The notes below the pieces were generated by a model. That model made no database searches. It worked only from the letters and a program-made list of their open reading frames with translations, and was not told the DNA's origin. Of a stretch of DNA of 64,000 bases, positions 11,601-23,815 are shown piece after piece. Both the position numbers and the translations under genes were made by a program. This DNA comes from Panagrolaimus kolymaensis. Lineage: Eukaryota; Nematoda; Chromadorea; Rhabditida; Panagrolaimidae. Every line of letters begins with the position of its first letter. Positions within the stretch are counted from its first letter, which is position 1. The DNA lies in the NCBI GenBank assembly GCA_028622995.1, contig JAJQJQ010000040.1, positions 496,001 to 560,000 of the forward strand, given 5' to 3'.

Positions 11601-14600
11601 TTGAAGGTAAGCGAATGGAAACTTTGGGGGATTTTTAAATTTTTGAGAAAAGATGATTGTGGAGTTTCATGTGCCATCATTATGAAAGTAAGTAGAACAA
11701 AGGTCAAATGTACGCGAACACGTCTCATTAAAGTTTTTATTACAATGTCCACAGGATATTTTTATTTTACTGACTTTAAAGACCAAAGTTTTCAAGAATA
11801 TTAAAGCTTTATAAAACCTTAATTTTTTACTTTAAAAATAAGAAATGAAACAAAAAAATAAGGGGCAAATTAAGATATCGCTACGATAACTTGTGAATTT
11901 AAAGGATCATTAATTGATAAAATCAGAGTTGGAGAAACTAAAAAAATTAAATATCGTTTTATCTTCACTACACACAAATCCTTTTATTTAAATAAATAGA
12001 AATGGAGTTTTTCGATTTTTCTATTAGACATTAAAACTTTTTTAAAACATGAACTTTTCATACTTCTAAATTTCGCATTTTTTATAAATAAATTAATTCA
12101 ATGCTTTTTTTGTTTTTCAACCATAAAAAGTGGAAACAAAAATGGAGAGAAAAACTAAAAGCTTGTCGTGTGTATGTGTCATTCGCGTTGGCTTTCAAAG
12201 TTAAAATTATAAAAAAACTACATTGCCGCCGTTGTGTCTCATAATTTGGAAAGCTATTCTTCTTTCATTAGCAAACGTGTTATATCGTCCAATTTTAAAA
12301 ATAGCGTGAAGTTTAAAAAAAAAATAAAATAGAGAAATTTTATTGGAAACTGTTGGTTATGCAGAAGAAAAAAAAGTATTGACAAATTTTATGAGAAGGG
12401 AGCGCATTTTATAAAAAATAAATAATTGATAATTTTTTTTGGAAGCATCTATTTAAAATATATATATAACAATGGCGACGAGGATGAAGAATTCTATTTT
12501 ATTCAAAGCTAACCGATAAGATTAAACTTTTATAAAAGAAGGAAAAAAAATTCTCAAATGTTTATCTATAGGGCGACGATCAGATTTCTTTCTTCTTTTT
12601 CTTCTCATTTGCCAAAGGCGTCGAAGTTCGAAGAATAAAAAAGCGAATATTTCATTTAGCTTCTTTTTTTATTTCTTAAAGTTGTGTATGTGTGTTTGTT
12701 TAATAGAATTGGGCAAAGAGAATAAAAGTAGAAGGATGAAATTTGTCGTGGAATTAAAATAACGAGAAGACGAGTGAGTGAATGTTAACGAAGTAAGGCA
12801 AAGGTGACGACGACGATGCATGACTGCCACATTCTTCTTCTTTTTATTTTTCCTAAAGGAAATTTACTTGCGCGGACATTTCCTGTTTTCCTTGTTATTT
12901 TTAATATTATTCCCTATTGGGCATTGTGCCAGTCATTCAGCTTCATCTCCAACTGAAATGTATTACTTTCAAATTACTTTTACTCCAATTTCTAAATAAA
13001 TAGTTTCCCCGGCAACGAAAAATAAAAAATAAAAGAAAAGAAAGCCTTTTTTTGCGGATTAAAATACGGATTTATGAATTCTTTAACATATTGTTTTGTC
13101 TCTTTTTTTGTTTGTTGCGTATTTGACGCTTTTACATATTTCGGCTTAAAATTAATTTAGAATTATGCGCAGATCGAGTGGAGATCAACCACAATCAAGT
13201 TTAAGTGATTTTGATTTTGGTTGGGGTTGTACTCGACCCGAAGGAAGTGTCTCCCCTTTGCCTTCATCACAAGGTGGTGGTGGCCGCCACCATACTATTA
13301 GTGCTGGTTCGACTGATTTTCGACCAAACGGAAAAGTTGTTCGAACTGTGGATCGTGATATATTTCCACTTCCTCGACCACCTAAACTTCCTATGGCGTC
13401 TCCAGATTCAACTCCTCCAATTCCGCCTGCTATGTCATATCACAGCCGACGGCCTCAAAGCAATGGTTCATTTATTATTCGAAAGCAGGATTCAATTGCA
13501 GAAGAACCGTCACCAATTTTATTTGAAAACGATAATGAACATTTCACATGGAGCCGCTCTCCATCTCCTATTCGCCCCGCAGGAAGTGGATTTGATTCCC
13601 CATGTAGAAAATTATCTTTATCTCCTGCAGCAACAACAAATTCACTTTATACAAATGTTTTTGCTCGTCGCAAACAATTTCAACGAGAAATCAGTACCGC
13701 TCATAGTGATGTAACTGAAACAGTGGTAAGGAAACAAATGACAGATGCCGCAACCTCACCCATTCCACCAGCATATTCATGTGAAAATAATCTCCAAATT
13801 CGATTTGATATTTCTTCTGGCTCATCATTGGCAAAATCCACAAGTTCTTCTTTTGGTCGATCGCATAGTCAAAGACATAAGAAAACATCGCTGGCCCACA
13901 CTCATGGGGGTTCCCTCGTTGCAAATGGATTCTTACCTGCCACCTTTCTCTCAGTGGAATCAAAACCTCGCATTGAACGAGATCCAACCAAATGGCATTT
14001 AAGCATAATGAAACAGAGATCATCAAGTGAATCTGCCTTTCAACCATCTTCATTTCCTCAAGCCATGATTGATTCCGGTCTTCAAGTTCGTCGATGCTCG
14101 GTTGCTATGTTAAATCCAGCAAAAGAAAATGCGCTTTTACGAAAAATTTTGGGTCCTAGTGGTTTGAGTTGGTTACATGAAACTCCAAAACAGCCTAAAA
14201 GTGGTTTAATATTTAGAAAAAATAATTTGATAATAAATAAAATATAAAGTAAATTTTAGGAGATCAATTAAGCAAAAAATCCCTTTCTTTGGTTTTAAGT
14301 GATGATCCCGAAGGTGGCTGCCGACCTAATCAAGACGATTCACGAACTCCTCTAATGAAAGAAGAAAAGGGTGGCGGTCGTCTAATTCATCGCCAACATT
14401 TATTTCATGTTAGACGGGTTACAAGCGATTATGCTTTATTTTTTGCAGTTTTAGGAATTAGTGAGTTTTTTTATTTTAGTTATAAAATCTCATTAACAAA
14501 TTTAAAAATTACTGTAACAAATATTCTTCTGGGATTTTAGTCCATTTCAAAGTTAAATCAAACCTTTGAATTTTTTCTACTCATTTGATAAACTACTTTT

Positions 14601-16318
14601 TAATCCATTATAAATTTTAACTTTTTGCCTTCGATAACTTGGTAAAAGATTATTAAAATGATTATTAACTATAAGTTTATGCAAAATATTTCTAAATTAA
14701 TTATTCATTTATGAAAAATAATGCAAAAATGTTTTAGTTGTTATGATACTCGAAAATGAATTATCTGCAGCAGGTGTATATTCAAAGAATTCATTAACGA
14801 GTTTGGGTTTGAAAGGAATAATATTACTTTCGACGGCAGCATTGTTGGCATTTGTTATAAAATTTCATGTTCATGAAGTTCAACTTTTTATGAATGCAAA
14901 TAGTGCTGAAGATTGGAGGATAGCTCTCACTTTTCATCGATGCTTTTATATCCTTTTTGAACTTACTATTTGTGGAATTTGCCCATTACCATATAATTTT
15001 TATTTCTCATGGACTACTGTACATTCTGATGGTGTTACAGTATCCACGAGCGAAGTACCATTGGATATTTTTTTGAGCATTCCTATGTTCTGTAGATTAT
15101 ATTGGTTATGTAGAGTTATGTTACTGCATTCCAGACTATTTACGGACGCTTCAAGTCGAAGTATTGCTGGCTTAAATCGGGTTACATTTAATGCAAGATT
15201 TATTTTAAAAACTCTTATGACTCTTTGTCCAGGTAAAACTTGATTGTAATTTTTTAAAAGAAATTATATATTTTCTTGTTTAGGAACAATGCTCATGGTT
15301 TTCACTGCAAGCCTTTGGGTTTTGGCAGGATGGGTGTTGAGGCTTTGCGAACGTCATCATGTTGGAGATCCAATCAATATCCATGCCCTCAAACATCAAA
15401 ATTATCTTAATTCACTTTGGATGATTGCAATCACTTTTCTTAGTGTCGGTTATGGTGACATTGTTCCCAATACTTATTGTGGAAGAGGCGTGGCAGTTAT
15501 TACAGGAATCTTAGGTAAGAGGATTTTTTAAAATTTTTATACTCATTGTTTATGTAATTTTCTCCAGGCACTTGTACGAGTTCGATGGTAGTAGCCGTAA
15601 TTGCTCGAAAACTTGAACTTACTCGAGCTGAAAAACATGTTCATAATTTCATGATTGATACCCAATTAACCAAACAACTCAAACACAGGTATTTTTGTTG
15701 AATTAAATATGACATAACCTTTTACCCTTTATAGCGCCGCAAATGTTCTTCGAGAAACATGGCTCATTTATAAATATCGAAGATTGGTAGATAAAATAGA
15801 TCCAAGTAAAATAAGACATCATCAAAGGAAATTTTTGATGGCAATTTATGCGTAAGTTGAAAGAGGAGTGAGAAGAAGAAAAAACAAATAATGAAGGGAA
15901 ATAAAATTTAGATTGCGGAAAGTTAAAAGGGACCAACGAAAACTTGCAGAAAATTCTGTTTCATTGGGTGATGTTGCGAAAGTAAGACTTTTATTTACAA
16001 ACTTTTGCTCTTATTATATTTGAAGATGATTTTACTATAATTTGTTGTTATGTAATTTATTCAAAACTTGCTTTATAGACTTCATCAAACTCTTATGAGC
16101 TTATCCATGATATACATTCTACTCAAGAAGGACTTGCTTTAAGGATGACTGCTGTAGAACACCAATTATCTGATATTCAAAGAGAAATCGGTCAATTGGC
16201 AGATATTCTTCGAGCTGCAGTCAATATGAATCCTCGACAATTTAGTGTTGGAGATGGTGAACCCATTTCAGCTCAACGAGAATCGCTTAGAAAAAGACGG
16301 ATTGCTGTCGACCATTAA
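5693..16318 (+). CDS. kcnl: Small-conductance Ca2+-activated K+ channel (SK/KCNN; nematode KCNL)
   Basis: Calmodulin-gated K+ channel of the plasma membrane. Longest form (882 aa) exons: 5693-5815, 6364-6440, 6490-6743, 7520-7740, 8998-9100, 11030-11127, 11309-11606, 14260-14460, 14738-15232, 15284-15514, 15568-15688, 15735-15851, 15912-15981, 16079-16318. All phases close. The core is typical SK: S1 near [15 protein letters not shown], the S4-S5 stretch [10 protein letters not shown], pore [18 protein letters not shown], then the calmodulin-binding domain ([44 protein letters not shown]) and a C-terminal coiled coil. The N-terminal exons are Ser/Pro/Gly-rich, disordered and poorly conserved. 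The start at 5693 follows TTTTTAG directly. Two further starts (10905, 13165) are listed separately. A poly(A) signal AATAAA lies at 16376. Which of the worm kcnl paralogues it matches is undecided. Confidence 0.93.
8217..8792. mobile_element. Foldback MITE with TA target duplication, inside a kcnl intron
   Basis: A 576-bp non-coding element. It starts CACTGAGAAAAATG and ends CATTTTTCTCAGTG, perfect 14-bp terminal inverted repeats, with TA on both sides (8215-8216, 8793-8794). Inside are long near-perfect palindromic arms, about 8420-8500 against 8530-8612. They include CTGTAGCTGGTTGGCCCGAT and its complement, around a loop of roughly 30 bp. TGTGAC (left) and GTCACA (right) recur many times. 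It has no ORF. The TA duplication suggests mobilisation by a Tc1/mariner-type transposase; that is inference. Confidence 0.85.
9994..10076 (+). other. Possible alternative terminal exon of kcnl
   Basis: Within the intron 9101-11029 a GC-richer patch follows a good acceptor (CATTTTCAG). Joined in phase 1 to the exon ending at 9100, it reads [20 protein letters not shown], then a few residues, then a TGA at 10074-10076. No donor in a compatible phase was found, so it could only be a truncating last exon. The support is splice signal, phase and composition only. Confidence 0.25.
10905..10953 (+). CDS. kcnl: Alternative first coding exon of kcnl (isoform b)
   Basis: The ATG opens [16 protein letters not shown] and the exon ends at a GTAAGT donor in phase 1. 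That is exactly the phase needed by the next exon (11030), as it is for the upstream exon ending at 9100. Splicing it gives a predicted 639-aa channel lacking the first five exons of the long form. This would need an internal promoter or trans-splice site. It is inferred from phase and donor quality. Confidence 0.6.
13165..14203 (+). CDS. kcnl: Alternative large first coding exon of kcnl (isoform c)
   Basis: A 1039-bp open exon encoding 346 aa of Ser/Pro/Arg-rich, probably disordered sequence beginning [30 protein letters not shown] acceptor ends at 13160, four bases before the ATG. The exon ends in phase 1 (AGTG|GTTTAA) and joins the conserved exon at 14260, giving an 837-aa channel. The preceding exon (end 11606) is also in phase 1 and joins 14260 directly, but it cannot join 13161 in frame. 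This piece is therefore an alternative start, not an internal exon. Confidence 0.75.
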
Positions 16319-16850
16319 AAATTTTATGCCTTTTATTCTTTCCTAACTGGTTTTTTAAAATTAAATTTGCATATCAATAAACTTTATTTATTGCTGCTCA
16401 CATGAGCGCAAAAAAACAACGTGTAAAAAAAGAGTTATAAATTTTAATATTTTTATAAAAATTTCATCATAATGTCGCGATACAGCTTACACGAGAGTAT
16501 TCATCCCCAATAGAAAGGAAGAGTTTTCTTAAAGACTGTGGGTAATAAAAAAAAACAAATTATTAAAAATTTAAAAAATTTCGGAAAATTTTATGATGTT
16601 ATATTGTATGGAACAAAGTTTGGGTCAAATTAATTTATTATTATAAACAAACAAAAAACTATACAAAAAAGTAAATTGCATAACGAGAAATACCCATTCA
16701 ATTGCGTTTGAAGCAAATTGTCACAACAGATAGACCAGAAATAAAAATGGTACAAAAAAATCACAATATAAAACAATATACACATCATCCAAAAGCAAAC
16801 CAGATGAAAATCTCAATTAAACTCTGTTTGAAGAAGTAAAAATATACACG

Positions 16851-19498
16851 TTACAATTCAGTTCTAGTTTCAGCAGCTTTCAATTCATCCTTCATCATTT
16901 TTCTAAATTCATTCACTTCCCAAATACTTGAAGAATATCGACCAAAGCTTTGAAAAAGTGAAACAACTTCATTCCTAAAAATTAACAAAATAAAAACATT
17001 TCTTGCTCTACGTGAGTTTGAAAAAACGAAAAGTGGGTAACTGTAAAAAAATGCTAAGACAAAAATATTACTTTTATATTAGCTTCAGTTTTCTTGAAAA
17101 TAAAATAAACAAAGAAACTAACCTTGTAAGTTGGAATGGGATTTGTACAGTACCATCGGCAGACTGATAATATGAGTGAGGAAGATCAGAAAAAACTATT
17201 TTCAATGCTGTCCCAATACCATGAGTCTTAAATGAAAAAAGGGTAAAAAATTCACATCAATAAAATTACCTGAAGTTTTCCCCATAGCCTGCATTTATCA
17301 CAATCCACACAATCCATAATTCTCGAAATATTCAAAAAATGCTGTCTAAATTCTTCACGAAGTAAACGAGCATGTGAATCAACGCCCTAAACCAAAATAT
17401 TTTAGACTGCAAAAGTATTAGCAAAATAATTATACCGTAAACATTTCAGTTTCATCAAATTGATCTTTGAATGCTTTAGAAATTTCTATGAGATTTTCAA
17501 TCATTTGACGAGTTTCTTGATCTTCTTCCTCGTTTCCAGTATAAAAAAGTTCTTTTTGAAGATAAGGTGCAGCTTTAACCAAAGCTCGAAGCTCTAATAA
17601 ATAAACAAAATAAAGATTCTTTAACCTTTGAGGTCCTTCCCAACTCCATTTTGTACCGAACCTTCCTTTGAACATTTCGATATTACGATACCATGTCCCT
17701 TCTCCAAATCCGCCTGGAGCAGGTTTGTAATTATAAGAAGCAATTGAAATTGTGATGGCAGTATGAAGACCGCTGATAAGTCGATAGAATACACGCTTTT
17801 CAAGGCAAAGTCCTATAAAAATCATTTTTTTTGAAAAGGTCAAAATATAATGTAAACGAAAAGCACTGCAAACCCAGCCAAATTATAATAAACAAAAACA
17901 AAAGCGTTAATATAAACTATGTGTGAGCGTGCATAAATAAGGATAAAATAAAAGCATTAAAAAGGCATACCGTCTAAAATTATTAACAAATAAGGCTTTA
18001 TGTAATTAAAAATGGTGTCTAAATCTTATTCACAGAAAATTTTATTTTAATTAGTAAAATAATAATCAAAGCTGTATGATATGTATGTAAAAAGGATTTT
18101 TAAACAAAGAAAAAATTAGTATTGATGTAAATATTTTGTTAATTCATAGGATAAGCTTTAGACACCTTTACCAAAAAAAATCTTCAAAGAGACTTACCAA
18201 CAGTTGTAGGATGGAGGAGGAAATTTTTATCAAATTTAGGGTCAGGTCTGCAAAAGTAAACAAAAATTGTACATAATTCTAAGTTAAAAATTTACTTGAA
18301 ACAATTTTCTTGATAAATAGCTTGCCAAACTTTCAAAGCTGAATCTCCTTTGTAGCCTGTATAACGTTCAGGATTTTTGAGAAGATTAACATAGTGCATG
18401 TCCACAGAATCTTCATCTAAAAAAACAATTAAATTGAATGGAAGTCCTTCAAGTAATTTTATGTAAACACTATGTCCACTTTGCTTCCGCTTTTCGCGAT
18501 CCATTCGTTCAATAAGTAAAAGCAAAAAATTTCCGGTTTATGTTTTAAAAGCTTTTCTCTCAAAAAATTTGTAGTGATTTTATTTTTTGCAGAAAATACA
18601 GACTTTTTAAAAAATCTGTGTAAATAACTATCAATCGCCTTTTTTCAAAAAGCTGTTTAGCGCTTTTATAACAAAGAAAAAGCTAAAATCAATGAAAAAA
18701 AGAATTTAAACAAATGGTGGGTGCGAAAGCAACGTGTTCTAAGCAAAAAATTCTAAACAAATTCTAACCTCCCATATCACAAAATTTATCATTAGTATCT
18801 TCGAATATATCCATATCTCTTAATTGAGCACGATCAACTTCGCTTAATGAACGATCCAAAGGATCAAATTGATTACTGCTACTAACACATTTCTTTTCTT
18901 CTTCTTTCGACGCTTCATCTTCATTAGAAACTTCTTTTGACGATGATGATACCTGAACAACAACAGTTTGATTATATTTTCCTAAGTTGCTAAATGACCA
19001 GCGCCGGTCTTTAGCAACTATACATGGTGTAGTAGATGTTGATGTGGATGTATGGTTTTGGGATAATAATTTTTGAATATAACGAACCGTTGATAAAATA
19101 GCTGTTGATCTCTTTAATGCTTCTGGAACTTCATCATCACAGCTTTCAATTCCACAATGGCGAGAAGCACACTCTCGATTTTCACTCCAAAATGGACATG
19201 GGTTTTCCATATTTACCTCAAAAAAGTAAAAATAAGTTCCACGTAAATCGTATTGATAAAATAAAAAACATACTTTATAAAATTTAAAGAAATCTTTTTG
19301 TAATAATCTGTGAAGAAGTGGATAAATCTTTTCATTATTAAACATATCAATAGAGCCAGCAACACAAGGACATGCTTCTACAGCTTCAGAATCTTTACAA
19401 AAACATGTTTTCCCTGGCACAAATTGACTTTCACCATATGTAACAAATCCAATTAATAACATCATTTGTATCATTATTCCATACCTTGGTAATCTCAT
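16851..19498 (-). CDS. ero-1: ERO1 endoplasmic reticulum oxidoreductase
   Basis: FAD-dependent thiol oxidase of the ER lumen that reoxidises protein disulfide isomerase. Eight exons close to 521 aa: 19498-19274, 19216-18769, 18416-18296, 18247-18198, 17812-17436, 17386-17270, 17226-17123, 16974-16851. The start is the ATG giving a signal peptide ([19 protein letters not shown]); a longer open frame upstream is interrupted by an acceptor (TTTTGTCAG) eight bases before this ATG. The N-terminal [14 protein letters not shown], the shuttle CxxxxC (HCGIESC), [16 protein letters not shown] and the active-site CxxCxxC (CVDCDKC, followed by RLWGKLQ) are all present. Length and motif order fit the family. 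A Ser/Glu-rich insert (around 18880-18970) is not a usual part of the core. Confidence 0.95.
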
Positions 19499-20770
19499 TT
19501 TTGATCCTGACAAAATTAAAGGAAGTTGTTTCGGCTTGAAAGAGAAAAGCGATAATGCATTTGAAAAATACAACAATGTTTGAAGCCTTGATGAAATTGC
19601 CTATAGGCTTTTTGTTTAAAAGAGGCGGGAATTGGAAGAGGGAAAAATCACAAACAAAAAAATGAAGAAAAAATGATCCAGAATAAATTTTTTTAAACAG
19701 CAAAAGCAAATTTTAGCAACAATTAAAAATGAATTTAAATTTGAGCACAAAAAAAAGAGAAGTATATGTCAAAGTCAAAGGACATGAAAACAATTTTCTC
19801 CGATTGCAGAAAATTTAACAATATCCACGCGATTATTATTTTTTATTAATCTCTAAAAAGCGGAAACCGGTCATCTCTGAGAAGGAAATCCAGATAGTTG
19901 ATGCGGGCGCTCACACAAACTATCGGGAAATTCATTTCTCGTCGAACACTAGTTATTTTACACCACCACTATTTTTTTTAGTTTTTTTCTAATGAATATC
20001 TGAAAGGAAAGAATACCACGTAAAGAAAAACTGACCTGAAGGTAAGTAACAAAGAAAAAAATACACGCTGCCGTTAATATGTTTCCGCTGAATAAAAATT
20101 AACCGATGTCGTCGTCAGCATATAATTTTTTTCCTTGGTTTGACTATTTTTTAACACATGAACCGAGAAAATGCAGACTGCTCGCTATTTCTTGGTGTTA
20201 TTATTATTTATATATGAAGAGTGAGGTATGTGTGTGAGTAAGTTTTTTTATGCTACGTTGCCTTACCCTTTTTGAAAAGTATTACAGGATTAAAAAAAGT
20301 TCATACTATAAATATAGACAAAATTTTGAAAAAAAATTGTAAAAATAGTTTTTTTATTCACGCTTTCAATCCTTGAAACATTTTTAAAGAGTTCACACAT
20401 TTGAATCGGTTGCGTCAATGGATGTTGTGAAATATCATAACTTTATATTTGAAAGAAGTTCACTTAAAGAGATTGAAAGGTCGTCAGGTAAACTAACTAG
20501 AATTTGAAAGAAAGTTGAAAGCATTGTCTAATCTTGTATTGTTTTTTAAGCACTTTTTTTAATTCAAAGTTTTGAAATTTTATAGTTGTGGAAAAAAATT
20601 CTTTAAGCAATTTTTTTTTACCAATAGATGGATGCCTCTGCACCTTTTACTTTTAACGCTTTATGGTTAAAAAAACAAAAATTTGTTCTAAAAAATAATC
20701 TAAACAACTTCAAAACAAAAAACTATGGTAATAAAAGAAAAAATATTAAATATAAATTCGAATGTATGTA
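19499..20770. other. Intergenic region between RPE and ERO1
   Basis: About 1.3 kb of AT-rich DNA between two genes on the minus strand. I see no coding region, RNA gene or repeat. It should hold the ERO1 promoter and the RPE 3' UTR. Confidence 0.45.
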
Positions 20771-21734
20771 TTAAGATTGAGAAGCTTTAGCAGCAAGAGC
20801 CTTTTCAACTGCTTGACGCATGGTATCCATTGTATCTTCGGGATCATCGGATTTAATAATTCCCGTACCAGAAACAATTAAATTTGCTCCAGCTTCAGCG
20901 CAAATATCAACATTTGAAGTTGAAATGCCGCCATCAACTTGAATATTAAGTTGAGGAAATTTTTTACGCAATTGTTGAACTTTAGGCATCATATCTGCCA
21001 TAAACTTTTGCCCACCAAAACCTGGTTCAACTGTCATAACAAGGACCATATCGAGAAGGTTCGCAAGGGGGAGAATGACAGAAACCTGAAATTTAATGGA
21101 TTCTTCTTCACATAAATAATTAAAATAACTAACATCAGTTTTAGGTTTAATTGCAAGGCCAACTTTGAGCCCAGTGTCTTTAACTTTTTCAATCAAAGAT
21201 CGAACAGCATTTTCACCACCTTTTTCATGAACGGCTTCATAATGAAAACAAAATTGTGAAGCACCAGCTTTTTTCATAGGTTCAAGCCATTGTTCGGGAT
21301 TTGATACCATTAAATGAACATCAAAAAACTAAAATAGCTATTTAAGTTAAATAAAATTTGTTAGTTTTTGGATTAAAGCAATTCAAACACATAAAAGTGT
21401 TTACAGATGAATGATAACACTCAAATTTATTAGACTTTAATTAAATTTTCGAAAGAAATCCGCTTGAGGAGATAAAAATTAAAGCATTGTATCATGCCGT
21501 AACTCAAAAAGGGTTGACATTACGTGTAAAACTTACAGGTGTTGGTCCAAGTTGTTTTCGAAGACATTCAATTAATGGATGACCGAAAGTTAAATTAGGA
21601 ACAAAATGGCCATCCATAACATCAAGATGCAAATAATCAGCACCCGCAGAAAGAAGCTTTCGACATTCGTTGGTTAAATTTGCCAAATCTGAATTCAAAA
21701 TTGATGGACAAATAATTGCACGGAGTTTACTCAT
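20771..21734 (-). CDS. rpe: Ribulose-phosphate 3-epimerase
   Basis: Cytosolic pentose phosphate pathway enzyme that interconverts ribulose-5-phosphate and xylulose-5-phosphate. Exons 21734-21537, 21328-21134 and 21085-20771 give 235 aa, a normal family length. TIM-barrel motifs: [62 protein letters not shown] and a phosphate-binding GTGI. The intron 21086-21133 is 48 bp, in frame and without stops. I call it an intron because removing it restores the family spacing between the KPKT and [11 protein letters not shown] blocks. An acceptor (ATATTTTAG) precedes the ATG closely. Confidence 0.95.
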
Positions 21735-22013
21735 ATTTCTTACTAAAATATGTTTTACTAATTTGGTTTTTAGGAAGCTTGCAAATAAATTTGATTGGAT
21801 AAAAATAAACCAAGGAAAACTGAAATGAAAATGAATAAAATAAAATAAAAATTTATTAACATCTCAAAGGAATATATGTATTAAGGAATGAAAATCATAA
21901 ATAAACACGTATGTTTAAAGCATTTTACATAAAGGCACTAAGAATATAAACATTTTTAAAATTTAAAGCAAAATGAAAGTTCCAATAAATGATAAGTAGA
22001 TAAAAAAGATGAT

Positions 22014-22860
22014 TTAAAAAAGCCGGCAGCATCGCTTTTTAGAAGTTGCCTCTTCATCTTCCATAATTGCCAAAGCTTGAAGTCCTTTGGGTTCTTCTTT
22101 CATAAGTTTATCTGCAACAAGTTCACCGAGTTTTGATACAGTATTTGTGATTCCGGTTCCATCTTTGGCTGATGTTTCAAAATAAAATCCACCTAACTTT
22201 TCAGAAAGTGCAAGACCTTCTTCCTTCGAAACGACTCTCAATTCTTCGAGATCCGTTTTATTTGCAACAATCATAATTAAATCAAGTTCGCATGCACTTT
22301 TCTGAACTTCTAAAATCACCAAAATATAAAAGTTTGGTGATAATTAATTTTCTAACCTTTTAACCAAATAGGAATATCAGTAAATGTTTCTCTCATTGTT
22401 ATATCATAAACAAGAATGGCTACTCTTGCATTTCGAGCATAAAGAGGAATCATGGATCGAAAACGTTCCTGCAAAAATTTCATATGAAAATATGTTTTTT
22501 AAAGGATTTTAACGTTTCAATATTTAAAAAATCCTTACTTGTCCAGCAGTATCCCAAATTTGAAGGATAATTTCTTTTCCATTATGTTTTCTAAACTGTT
22601 TTGTATTTTCTTTGTCAAATGTGAGACCAACTTACGAATGAGCTGAAACATAACTCGCTCCAAGAGAAGCTACAACATTTGAGGAAAATTCTTGTCCATC
22701 AACCCGTAAAATAATACTCGTCTTTCCAACGCCTAAATACATATATAGTTATCCTTTTATAAAATTAATAAATCATAAAGTTTATCAACTCTTGGAATAT
22801 ATAAAATTACTTACCGCTATTTCCAACCGTGATAACTTTAACTTTTAGCGGGCGAGACAT
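22014..22860 (-). CDS. Rab-family small GTPase
   Basis: Membrane-traffic GTPase. Exons 22860-22815, 22732-22636, 22590-22539, 22468-22357 and 22309-22014 give 200 aa. GTP-binding motifs: GNSGVGKTS, WDTAGQERF, NKTDL, ETSAK. The C-terminus KKRCCRLF provides cysteines for geranylgeranylation. The switch I stretch VASLGASY is closest to the TLGASF of the Rab5/Rab21/Rab22 group, with Ser where the Mg-coordinating Thr usually sits. The 45-bp intron 22591-22635 contains an in-frame stop and must be spliced; the acceptor chosen (GTTTAG) gives the family spacing of 26 residues from GAS to AGQ. The exact Rab subclass is unsure. Confidence 0.9.
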
Positions 22861-23815
22861 TTTTATATGTCAAAAACTAAATATTGAAAATTTGTGCACA
22901 GATACCAAAAATTTCTGATACATATATTTATTTTTTTAGAAATTACAAAAAAATGTTGCACCATCCAGTCATATGGAGACGAAAGAAAAAAAATCGCATG
23001 TTGAAATCCAATTCAAAGGAACGCACAAAAAACATCAAAAAGACAAACTATAAAACCAAAAAAAAGATTAGTCACTAAACTATTTTTTTTTGTTGTACAA
23101 AAAATGGCTTCTAAGCCAAGAGAAGATTTTTGTTAAAAGAAATTACTTTTACTTTGAATGTTTCAAAATGGGGTTTTTTTAAATAGAAAATTCCTTCCAA
23201 AATTCAATCTGTGAGCATTAATGTTTAGAAAATACAGTATTCATATGGTTTCTTGTCTCTTTCTAAACTTATTTGTGATTAATTTGTCTGTGAAAAATGC
23301 TTTACAACCTTTCGATAAAAGAAATGGTGCAAATTTTTTCATACTCAAAACAAATAAAATACATTTTTATTTAGAAATAATAATAGTCTCTAGTCTAAAC
23401 ATAAAATTTTAAATAATTTTTTTACAACAAAAACAAGAACAAAAAAATTTGTTGAATTCATTGCTTCTTTTTGGAATAAAATAAAGAAATGAAATGCCCG
23501 TACACATAATAGAAGGAAAGCTTAGAAGTAGAAAAAAGGACACACGTTTTTTACGAATAGATATTGCTGCTAGGGTTGGAATCTGAAATAAAATGGACTT
23601 CACTTTAAAGTAGATGAAATAAAAGATGGTGCAAAAAATTTAGGGTGCAAAAACTACACACGGACTAATAATTGCCATCTCTTGGACGGCTGGCACTGGA
23701 TTTGAAAAGCAATAGTTAAAAAAGAAGGAAACGAAAACACAAAAAGTTAAAAGCAAAATGTTAAAATGCATTCACACACACATAGGGAAGGAAAATGAAC
23801 CCCCGCTAATATCCG
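22861..23815. other. Intergenic region between CED-1-like and Rab genes
   Basis: AT-rich, about 0.95 kb. Short Lys-rich open frames (22884-23078, 23221-23412) look like chance. No feature is supported. Confidence 0.45.

Noticed and set aside
11529..11804. Frame reading across the donor at 11607, with a donor-like GTAAGT after 11690
   Set aside because: It would need a phase that does not join any later kcnl exon; treated as intron.
13205..14053. Alternative-frame ORFs of 169, 120 and 85 aa
   Set aside because: Shadows of the 346-aa kcnl exon in other frames.
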